The notes beneath the pieces were generated by a model. It saw only the letters and a program-made list of their open reading frames with translations. It was not told where the DNA came from and made no database searches. Shown here piece after piece: positions 22,111 to 32,500 of a stretch of 64,000 nt of DNA. Within the stretch, counting starts at the first letter, position 1, and the number at the start of each line of letters is the position of its first letter. This stretch comes from Sitta carolinensis (taxonomy: Eukaryota > Chordata > Aves > Passeriformes > Sittidae): contig CM063310.1 in the NCBI GenBank assembly GCA_032173965.1, positions 1,737,735 to 1,801,734 on the forward strand. Reading direction: 5' to 3'. The position numbers and the translations under genes were made by a program.

Positions 22111-23270
22111 GGGGGCTCCCGCGGGATTTTCAGCGCATTGAAAAGGGGCGGGGGGCGGGTGGGGGACACGAGGGGGACATTGGGGGGACACAAGGCAGAT
22201 ATTGGGGGGACACTGGGGGTGGGATGGACATGGGGGGCCAGGACACGGGGGGGACACTGGGGGGGCTCGGACACCTGCAGGGTGTGTGTGACACCTGTGC
22301 CACCCCTGCCCCACTGCTGGGCATGTGACACACTCGCCGTGGACCCCCCCACTCAGATCCCACTCCCCCCCTTTCTCACACACAAAACCAAATCCCAAAC
22401 TAAGGAGTTGGTTTTTTTTTTAAACACGTATCGCCCGTTTTCTACATTGTTTGCACAGAGAGAGGAGGGGCCTCGGGGAGCAAACCAGCGATTCTGGGCA
22501 GTTTAGAGGAGTGTGGGTGACAAGAGGAAAACGCTAAAAAACAGCGAGGAGATCACACCCCAAAACCAGCAGCTGGGATGGCAGGAAAGAGATATTGGTG
22601 AGCAAAAGTGGGGGCTGGGTTAAAAAACCCCAAAACCGGTCGTGTAAAAACCAAAGGGCACTGAGGGTGGGGCACAGCCCCAATTCTTCCCGGGGGTTTC
22701 ACCCCAAATCAGCAGGGTCAAGACAAATCCCCCCTGCAGTTTTTGGGGGGGTCGACCCTCCTCCAGGTTTTTGGGGCAATTCCCTCCCCCCTTCCCCCTT
22801 TTAATTTTGTGGGTTTGAAAAACAAAAAGGGCCAATTTTGGGCCAATAGCAAAAAAAAAAAAAAAAAAAAAAACCCAAAAAAATGTGTCCAAATTTGGGA
22901 TTAAACCACTTTTAGTGTTAATTAAAGCCCTGCTTCATTAGCAGGGGGACAATGACTGGGGGAGCATCCTTAGGACCCCCAGTTCATTATGAGGAGCATC
23001 CTTAGGGCTCTCTATTTCATTAGTGGAAACTTCATTAAGTCTCCCTACTTCATTAACAGAGCTATCATTAAAGTTCCCTGATTAATTAAAGCCCCCTAAC
23101 TCATTAGCAAAAATGTCTTGAGCCCCCCCTGCTTTATTAGAGCCCCCCCAGTTCATTACAGGAGCTTCATTAGGGCCCCCACTTAATTACTGAGGACGTC
23201 ATTAGGATCCCCACTTGACAAGGAGGGGGTTAGGGCCCTAATTAAGGCAGGGCTTCGTTAAGGCACTAAT
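22110..23270. other. Intergenic interval, nothing gene-like seen
   Basis: Contains a poly(A) run at about 22850-22873 and an AT-rich set of TCATTAG/TTAATTA-type words with GGGGCCCC spacers at 22910-23275. I recognise no exon. Confidence 0.5.
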
Positions 23271-23275
23271 TAAGG
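22910..23275. repeat. Degenerate TTCATTAG/TTAATTAA repeat
   Basis: About 15 loosely spaced TTCATTA(G/A) or TTAATTAA words separated by GGGCCCC-like or CCCCAGT spacers, roughly every 20-30 bp. Confidence 0.6.
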
Positions 23276-23281
23276 ACTCAC

Positions 23282-23524
23282 AGGGCAGTGCAGGGGTTGA
23301 GGGGGCTGCATTTGCCTGTGCAGGGCCAAAGTCAGGGCCACAGCCAGCAGGTCCTGGAAAATGGGGTGAAAAACAGCTGCTTCAGGCAAAAAAAAAAACC
23401 AAAAAACCAAACCAAAATCCAGGCAAAAATGTGTTCTCTTGAACAAACTACAGTGAAAAGGTGTTTTTGATCAGACTAACCTTGTCGGAGAACCTGGAGA
23501 GGAACGGCTGCACCATGGTGTCTT
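23282..23524 (-). pseudogene. SPDYC: Possible SPDYC (Speedy/RINGO C) exon pair, partial
   Basis: Two minus-strand segments have good splice borders and compatible phase: 23481-23524 (acceptor CCCCAAG, donor GTTAGT) and 23282-23353 (acceptor TTTTCCAG, donor GTGAGT). Joined they read DTMVQPFLSRFSDK then DLLAVALTLALHRQ. This resembles the Speedy block DNLIQEFLS...ISDKYLLAMVLAYFRR. In human, SPDYC sits between SYVN1 and CAPN1 in exactly this orientation. I cannot find the following NFFLALYLA or the EIFPWALG exons, so this may be a decayed remnant, a very divergent gene or a coincidence. The function would be cyclin-like activation of CDK1/2. Confidence 0.35.
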
Positions 23525-24039
23525 CTTGGGGAGGAGAACACAACAGGAAAATCACTTTATTGAGGGGAAGATTCCCAGGGGATGGGTTCTGGAATGTGAG
23601 GGGAGGGGTTTGCCTGGCTTGGAGAATTAGCATTGAACCCCCATAAAGCTTCAAAAGCCCCCAAACCCAACCCCTTCTAATGCCTAAAAAGCCCTAAGGC
23701 CCCCCAAAACCAGAACAATTGTTTATTCCCCAGGAGCTCAGATTGCCCACGGTTTAACTCGCTCTCGCTGTAGAGAGCCCCAAAAAGGGGTCGGGGACAA
23801 AACTGCCTGGCCTGATCATGAGAAAAAAAATTCAAATTGCTCTTTTGAATTTAAGTTTTCGTTCCTTGTTGTGTTTCAGTAAGATTCAGGGTACTGAATT
23901 TATTTTCGGGTCCCTAACCGGGGCAAGGCCGAAGGAATCCCCTCAGAGCTCCGGCGCCTTCCCGCCTTTTCCCTCCGCCACAGCGAGGCTGGCCCCGCCC
24001 CTCGCCGGGAGCCGCACTCGATAGGCTGCGGGGCCGCGC

Positions 24040-24772
24040 CGCCAGCCAATCAGAAGGCAGAGTTTGAACAAGCCCCTCCCTCTCCACACCTGCTGCCCTT
24101 TAGAGGCGGGACTTTACGCAGTATCGGCCAATCAGAGGCGAGGAGAGCAGAGGAAACGCCGCTGATTGGCTGGGTGCCGTGAGGGGAGAAGTGTGAAGGG
24201 AGGGGCGGCCCGGCGCAGGTTGAGGGGCTGTGAGAGGGGAAGAGGCTCGGGGCGGGCGCTGCGGACGCAGAGGCAAAGAGGCAAACCGGCAAACCCGGGC
24301 CGTGCCGGGGCCGCCCGGGGGCTGAGGGGTCGCTGCCCTCGCCCGCGCCGCCCCTCCCTTAGCAACAGCCGCCGGCCCGGCGGCGTCGCGCGGGGGAATT
24401 TTCTGATTGGTCCAGCCCCGCCGGGCCCAGCCAATGAACGCGAGCCACGGGACTCTGGGCGGCCCCGCCCACCCCGGCGCCGGCTGCGGGGCCGCTCGGG
24501 CCGTACCAAGTGCGGGCGTGCGGAGAGGGGAGCCTGGCGGGTCGGGGTTTTGGGGTGCGGCCCCCACATTCCCGTGCGGGGGGAGGGGAGGGACCCCTCA
24601 GTGTCTCTGTGGGCAGCGGCGGTTTTGGGGGCCGGGAAGGGGGAGCAGAACCCCCCGCGTCTCCCCCCGGGCGGCGGTGGTGCGGCCCGGGCGGAAGTGA
24701 GGTGTCGCGCGCTGCGGCGGTTCCGGTGTGGGAGCGGCCCGGGCTGGGGGCGCTCAGGCGGGGTCGGGCCCG
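24040..24772 (+). promoter_or_regulatory. SYVN1: SYVN1 CpG promoter with CCAAT cluster; untranslated first exon
   Basis: Five CCAAT boxes occur within 400 bp: forward at 24046, 24128 and 24431, reverse at 24165 and 24416. An ETS-like CGGAAGTG lies near 24694. A donor CCCG|GTGAGT at 24772/24773 probably closes the untranslated first exon; its start is not determined. NF-Y binding to CCAAT boxes is established generally and is compatible with SYVN1 being a stress-induced ERAD gene. Confidence 0.55.
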
Positions 24773-24904
24773 GTGAGTGTGGGGGCGACAGCGGCGCTCG
24801 GCGGCGACAGCGGCGCTCGGGGGCGTGGAGCGCACCGGGAGGGGCCCGGGGCTGAGGGGGGCGCGGGGGGAGCTGAGGGAGCGGGGACAGTTTGGGTTAT
24901 TGGG

Positions 24905-25375
24905 GATGGGGGGGGACCGGGAGGGTTTGGGGGCGCAGGGACAGGGGGGACCTGGAGCGGGGAGGGGACAGAGGGACAGGGAGGGACAGACAGGCACGGG
25001 GGGACCTGGAGCGGGGAGGGGACAGAGGGACAGGGAGGGACAGACAGGCACGGGGGGACCTGGAGCGGGGAGGGGACAGAGGCACAGGGAGGGGACAGAG
25101 GGATAGGGAGAGGACAGAGGGATAGGGAGGGGACAGGCATGGGGGGACCTGAGGGGTTGGGGACAGAGGCACAGGGAGGGGACAGACAGGCACGGGGGGA
25201 GCTGAGGGGTTGGGGACAGAGGCACAGGGAGGGGACAGAGGCACAGGGAGGGGACAGACAGGCACGGGGGAGCTGAGGGGTTGGGGACAGAGGCACAGGG
25301 AGGGGACAGAGGCACAGGGAGGGGACAGACAGGCACGGGGGAGCTGAGGGGTTGGGGACAGAGGCACAGGGAGGG
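24905..25375. repeat. GGGGACAGAGGCACAGGGA minisatellite (SYVN1 first intron)
   Basis: About 18 copies of units around GGACAGACAGGCACGGGGG, with a 57-bp higher-order repeat including CCTGGAGCGGGGAGG. Confidence 0.9.
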
Positions 25376-25629
25376 CTCCCGCCGTGACCCGGCGGTGCCA
25401 CCTGGGGACGCGGCTCCTGGTGCCACCAAATGTGGGACAGGAGCCAGCGCCGCCACCGCGGACCGAAGGCTCGGTTTGAAAAAGCCCAGTTTTTATCGCT
25501 CACTGCGATCATTAGCGAGCTGAAAAAACACCTCTTAGAGATTCTGGCTGAGCCCCAAACGCCGCTACACCCGGGGGCTGCTGGATCCCGGAGTTTGGGG
25601 GCAGGCGGGCTGTGTTAGGGGCCGACCCC

Positions 25630-26515
25630 CTGGTTCTGGCATAGGTGGGGTTGGTTTGGGGGCTGAGCCCTGTTTTCGGGGTATTTGGGGCTGTTTTGGC
25701 CGTTTTTGGGGTTGTTTTTGGGGCTGTTTTGGGCTGGGTTTGGGGCTGTTTCTAGGCCTGGTTTTGGCCGTTTTTGGGGCTGGTTTCTGGGGCTGTTTTA
25801 GAGCTGGTTTTGGGCTGTTTTGGGACTGGTTTTTGGGGCTGAATTTGGGCCGTTTTGGGGCTGGTTTCTGGGGCTGATTTTGAGGCTGTTTTAGAGCTGG
25901 TTTTGGATTCTTTTGGGGCTGTTTCTAGGGCTGGTTTTGGCCGGTTTGGGGCTGGTTTTAGGGCTGGTTTTGGGGCTGTTTTTAGGGCTTTTTTCTGGGG
26001 CTGTTTCTAGGGCTGGTTTTGGGGCTGTTTTAGCGCTGGTTTGGGGCTGGTTTCTGGGGCTGGTTTTAGGGCTGTTTTGAGCTGGGTTTGGGCTGTTTCT
26101 AGGGCTGAATTTGGGCCGTTTTGGGGCTGGTTTTGGGGCTGTTTTTGAGGCTGTTTTAGAGCTGGTTTTGGATTGTTTTGGGGCTGGTTTCTGGGCTGGT
26201 TTTGGGCTGTTTTGGGCTGGTTTTGGGGTTGTTTCTAGGCTGGTTTGGGCTGTTTTGGGCTGGTTTCTGGGGCTGTTTTAGCGCTGGTTTGGGGCTGTTT
26301 TAGCGCTGGTTTTGGATTGTTTTGGGGCTGGTTTCTGGGGCTGGTTTTGGGGTTGTTTCTAGGGCTGGTTTGGGGTTGTTTCTAGGGCTGGTTTTGGGCT
26401 GTTTTAGCGCTGGTTTTAGGGCTGTTTTGGGGCTGTTTTGGGCTGGTTTCTGGGGCTGTTTTAGCGCTGGTTTGGGGCTGTTTTAGGCCGGTTCCGGGCC
26501 GGTTTTTGGCCGGTT
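25630..26515. repeat. GGGGCTGGTTTTGGGGCTGTTT repeat (SYVN1 first intron)
   Basis: A long field of 10-14 bp units GGCTGTTTTGGGGCTGGTTT and TTTCTAGGGCTGG with no C-rich strand runs. It reaches to within about 60 bp of the acceptor before the start codon. Confidence 0.85.
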
Positions 26516-26578
26516 TTGGGCCGGTTCCGGGCCGGTTCCGTGCTGAGCCCGCCGCCGCCGCCCCGGCAGGCCGAGGCC

Positions 26579-29500
26579 ATGCTGTGCACGGCGCTGGTGA
26601 TGGCCGGGAGCCTGGCGCTCACCACGGCCGTGGTGGCCCATGCCTACTACCTGAAGCACCAGTTCTACCCCACCGTGGTGTACCTCACCAAATCCAGCCC
26701 CAGCATGGCCGTGAGTGCTCCTTAACTCCTTAATCACCCCTCGTTAACCCGCGCTGGGGCTCGGGGAGTTCCCCGACCCCCCTGGGGACCGGGGCCGGCT
26801 CCACCCCATCCGCCCCGGGCGCTGAATTGGGGGCCCCAGACGCCCCCAACGCCCCTGGGGCTGCCGGCCCCGCAGGTGCTGTACATCCAGGCCTTCGTGC
26901 TGGTGTTCCTGCTGGGCAAGGTCATGGGCAAGGTGTTCTTCGGGCAGCTGCGCGCCGCCGAGATGGAGGTGAGCGGGGCTGGGCCCCAGGGGAGCTCCTG
27001 GGGGCATTGGCACCCCAGAAACGCTTTGGGGGGAATTGGCACCCCAGAAACGCTTTGGGGCTGTTCTGGGGGGATTGGCACCCCAGAAATGCTTTGGGGG
27101 GAATTGGCACCCCAGAAACGCTTTGGGGCTGTTCATGGAGGGGATTGGCACCCCAGAAACGCTTTGGGGCTGTTCTGGGGGGGATTGGCACCCCAGAATC
27201 GCTTTGGGGGGAATTGGCACCCCAGAAACGCTTTGGGGCTGTTCATGGAGGGGATTGGCACCCCAGAAACGCTTTGGGGCTGTTCTGGGGGGATTGGCAC
27301 CCCAGAAACGCTTTGGGGCTGTTCTGGAGGGGATTGGCACCCCAGAAACGCTTTGGGGCTGTTCTGGAGGGGATTGGCACCCCAGAAATGCTTTGGGGCT
27401 GTTCATGGAGGGATTGGCACCCCAGAAACTCTTTGGGGCCATTTTGGGGGGGAATTTTGGACCTCAGAAAGTCTTGGGTGCTGTTTAGGGGGAGAATTGA
27501 TACGTTTTGGGGAAGGATTTTGAACCCACAGAATTTTTCAGTGGGGGTTTTGAACCCCAAGAGCTCTTTGGTGCAAATTTTGCTCCCCCAGAGCTCCTGG
27601 GCCCCATTTCGGGATGAATTTTGCTCCCCCAGAGCTCCTGGGCTCAGTTCTGGGGGGTTTTGGGGCCACCTCGGGCCCCACCCGGGGGTCCAGCCTGGGG
27701 GGCTCCCCTCGATCTGTCCCTCAGCACCTGCTGGAGCGCTCGTGGTATGCGGTGACCGAGACCTGCCTGGCCTTCACCGTCTTCAGGGACGACTTCAGCC
27801 CGCGCTTCGTGGCCCTCTTCACCCTCCTCCTCTTCCTCAAGTGCTTCCACTGGCTGGCCGAGGACCGCGTGGATTTTGTGAGTGTTGGGAGCAGGGAGCT
27901 CAGGAAAACCCCAAAAACTGCCCCAGTCCAGCCCCAGAGCAACCCCAAAATAACCCGGAACCTGCCTGAAACCAGCCCAAAAATAACCTGAAATCAACGT
28001 AAAACCAGCCCAAAATAACCTGAAATCAACCCAAAACCAGCCCAAAATAACCTGAAACCAGCCCCAAAATAACCCCAAACCAGCTCAGACCAGCCCCAAG
28101 TCAGCCTAAACCAACCCCAAATCACCCAAAAATAACCCAAAAGCCCAAACCCAACCCAAAATCACTGAAACCCACCCCAGCAATGACCCCAAACCCCATT
28201 TTTGAGTGGAAAATCTCGATTTTCCTGCCCTGCACAGATGGAGAGGAGCCCCAACATCTCGTGGCTCTTTCACTTCCGAATCGTCTGTGAGTTCTCCTCG
28301 TTTGCATCTTCCTGGGGAAGAGCCCGGGGCAGCCGAGCGTGGTGGGGCCTGATAACCCCAATTGCCCTAATCAGCACTGGCTCGTTAACGAGGGGCTGAG
28401 GGGGGGTTAATGAGCCCCGGGGGGCAAGAACAAGGCACTGGATCCACGGCAAAACGGGGCGGGAAAAGGGGATTTAGGTATTTCCCAAAAGTGGGGTTTA
28501 GGTGTTTCCCATAACTGGAAAAATGGGATTTTAGGTATTTCCCAAAAGTGGGGTTTAGGTGTTTCCCATAACTGGAAAAATGGGATTTTAGGTATTTCCC
28601 AAAAATAGAAAAGTGGGATTTTAGGTATTTCCCAAAAATGGGATTTTAAGTGTTTCCCAAAATTGGAAAAATGGGATTTTAGGTATTTCCCAAAATTGAA
28701 AAAATGGGATTTTAGGTGTTTCCCAAAAATAGAAAAGTGGGATTTTAGGTATTTCCCCAAAATGGGATTTAGGTATTTCCCAAAAATGGAACACTGGGAT
28801 TTAGGGAGGTATAAGCCAATTTTTGAAGGGATTTTGGGGTTTTGAGGGGCAGGATGCTGCTGGCTGTGGCTGGAGAAACCCGTTCATTACGCTCCCCGTT
28901 AGTAGTGGGGTGTAGGACCACCCCCCCCGAGGGTGACCCCCGTTGATTTTTTGGGGTTTTTCCCCCAGCCCTGATGTTCCTGCTGGGCATCCTGGACTTC
29001 CTCTTCGTCAGCCACGCCTACCACAGCATCCTGACCCGCGGCGCCTCCGTGCAGCTCGTCTTCGGCTTCGAGGTGCGTGGGGCGTCGCCGGGGTGTCCGT
29101 GGGGCAGGAGGGCCCCGCTGAGCCCCCTGTGCCCCCCCAGTACGCCATCCTGATGACCATGGTGCTGACCATCTTCATCAAGTACGTGCTGCACTCCATC
29201 GACCTGCAGAACGAGAACCCCTGGGACAACAAGGCTGTGTTCATGCTCTACACCGAGCTCTTCACCGGTACCCCTGGGGCGGGGCGGTTAATTAGGTGTT
29301 GGTTAATTGGTTAATGAAGAGGTGAGGTGGGGGGGGGGTGCTCAGCTGGCCTTGCTGGGTCAGTAAAGAGTCAGAGTCCTGGGGGGCTCGGCTGGTCACC
29401 TCCACTGACCTTTGGGGGTCCCAGAACGGGGCCAGGTGACCCTGGGGGTGCCCCCTGCTCAGCCAGGCCGCCCTGCTGTCCCCCCCAGGGCTGATCAAGG

Positions 29501-32500
29501 TGCTGCTCTACATGGCCTTCATGACCATCATGATCAAGGTGCACACCTTCCCGCTCTTCGCCATCCGCCCCATGTACCTGGCCATGAGGTGAGGCCTCTT
29601 GGCTGGGTGGGATCCCAGCCGTGATCCCAGCCCTGATCCCAGCTGTGATCCCATCCTGATCCCATCCTGATCCCAGCCCTGATCCCATCCCTGATCCCAG
29701 CCGTGATCCCATCCTGATCCCATCCCTGATCCCATCCTGATCCCAGCCCTGATCCCATCCTGATCCCAGCCCTGATCCCATCCTGATCCCAGCCCTGATC
29801 CCAGCCTGATCCCATCCCTGATCCCATCCCTGATCCCATCCTGATCCCAGCCCTGATCCCAGCCCTGATCCCAGCCTGATCCCAGCCCTGATCCCAGCCT
29901 GATCCCATCCTGATCCCAGCCCTGATCCCATCCCGATCCCATCCCAGTCCCATCCTGATCCCAGCCCTGATCCCATCCCAATCCCATCCCGATCCCATCC
30001 CAATCCCAATCCTGCTCTGCTCCAGGCAGTTCAAGAAGGCCGTGACCGACGCCATCATGTCCCGCCGGGCCATCCGCAACATGAACACGCTGTGAGTGTT
30101 CAAAAACCCCAAATCCCGGGAAACCCCCCTGTCCATCCACCCCAAATCCTGGGAAACCCCCCTGTCCATCCACCCCAAATCCTGGGAAACCCTCCTGTCC
30201 ATCCACCCCAAATCCCAGGAAACCCTCCTGTCCATCCACCCCAAATCCCGGGAAACCCCCCTGTCCATCCACCCCAAATCCTGGGAAACCCCCCTGTCCA
30301 TCCACCCCAAATCCTGGGAAACCCTCCTGTCCATCCACCCCAAATCCTGGGAATCCCCCCTGTCCATCCACCCCAAATCCCGGGAAACCCCCCTGTCCAT
30401 CCACCCCAAATCCTGGGAATCCCCCCTGTCCATCCACGCCAAATCCTGGAATCCCCCCTGTCCATCCACGCCAAATCCTGGGAATCCCCCCTGTCCATCC
30501 ACTCCAAATCCTGGGAATCCCCCCTGTCCATCCACCCCAAATCCTGGGAAACCCCCCTGTCCATCCACCCCAAATCCCGGGAAACCCCCCTGTCCATCCA
30601 CCCCAAATCCCAGGAAACCCTCCTGTCCATCCACCCCAAATCCTGGGAATCCCCCCTGTCCATCCACCCCAAATCCCGGGAAACCCCCCTGTCCATCCAC
30701 CCCAAATCCTGGGAATCCCCCCTGTCCATCCACGCCAAATCCTGGGAATCCCCCCTGTCCATCCACGCCAAATCCTGGGAATCCCCCCTGTCCATCCACT
30801 CCAAATCCTGGGAATCCCCCCTGTCCATCCACCCCAAATCCTGGGAAACCCTCCTGTCCATCCACCCCAAACCTTGGGGAGGGGCTAGTTCCTGATGTTC
30901 TGGCCACCTCTGGGAGCACTGGGAGCGTTTGGCACCGTTGCTAATTTTACTGAAACCTGTTGAACTCTGGCGAGGAGAATTCTGAGCTGCCACCAGCACA
31001 GCCCAAAGTCCATGCATGCCCCAGCCCTGGGGTTTTTGGGGACAGCCAGGGGGGTTTTTGGGGACAGCCAGGGGGGTTTTTGGGGACAGCCAGGGGGTTT
31101 TTGGGGACAGCCAGGGGTTTTTGGGACAGCCAGGGGGGTTTTTGGGGACAGCCAGGGGGTTTTTGGGGACAGCCAGGGGGGTTTTTGGGGACAGCCAGGG
31201 GGTTTTTGGGGACAGCCAGGGGGGTTTTTGGGGACAGCCAGGGGGGTTTTTGGGGACAGCCAGGGGGGTTTTTGGGGACAGCCAGGGGGTTTTTGGGGAC
31301 GCTGTGGTTTTCCTGGCTCAGGTATCCCGACGCCACGGCCGAGGAGCTGCAGGCCATGGACAACGTGTGCATCATCTGCCGTGAGGAGATGGTGACGGGC
31401 GCCAAGCGCCTGCCCTGCAACCACATCTTCCACACCAGGTGCTCCTTCCCTGCCCCGGGGGCTCTGGGCAGGGTTTGGGGGGGTCCCGGCCCTGGCTCTG
31501 CCAGCCTGCAGTGGCACTCTGGATTCTGATCCCAAATCCTGATCCCAAATCCTGATCCCAATCCCGATCCTGATCCCAAATCCTGATCCCAATCCCAATC
31601 CTGATCCCAAATCCTGATCCCAAATCCTGATCCCAATCCCGATCCTGATCCCAAATCCTGATCCCAGTCCCCATCCCAGTCCCGATCCTGATCCCAGTCC
31701 CCATCCCAATCCTGATCCCCATCCCAATCCCCAGCACCGCAGCAGAGGTTAATGAGGTCGTTGCTTAATCCAGCATTAATTAGGGGTTCATTAGCGGGGG
31801 AAGGGTTAAGTTATTTTTGGGGGGCATCAGAAGGACACGGAGTGGTCTTGGGGGCCAGTAGCTAACCAGAGCGGGTTAATTAACGGGTTAATTATTGCCC
31901 GGGGAGTAAAGCAGGGGCGGCGCTAAGGGCGCTAATCAGGGGTGTTAATCAAGGCGCTAATTAACCCTGCAGCTGCCTGCGCTCGTGGTTCCAGCGGCAG
32001 CAGACGTGCCCCACGTGCCGCATGGATGTGCTGCGCGCCTCGCTGCCCCCACAGCCCCCCCCGGAGCCCCCCGGCCCGGCCCCCGCCCCAGGAGCCGCCC
32101 CCGCGGGCCACAGCCCCCCAACTGTGAGTGGGGGGCACAGGGGGGCACAGGGACCCCCGACTGTGAGTGGGGGGGCAGAGGGACCCCCGACTGTGAGTGT
32201 GGGGGGACAGGGACCCCCGACTGTGAGTGGGGGGGGCACAGGGACCCCCGACTGTGAGTGTGGGGGGCACAGGGACCCCCGACTGTGAGTGGGGGGGGCA
32301 GAGGGACCCCCGACTGTGAGTGTGGGGGGGACAGGGACCCCCGACTGTGAGTGTGGGGGGCACAGGGACCCCCGACTGTGAGTGGGGGGGGATGGGGGGG
32401 GACAGGGACCCCCAACTGTGAGTGAGTGGGACAGGGACCCCCAGCTGTGAGTGGGGGGCACAGGGACCCCCGACTGTGAGTGTGGGGGGCACAGGGACCC

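Noticed and set aside
29534..31017. Overlapping long frames on both strands at the 30-bp array
   Set aside because: A 30-bp period keeps every frame open; composition is purely that of the repeat.
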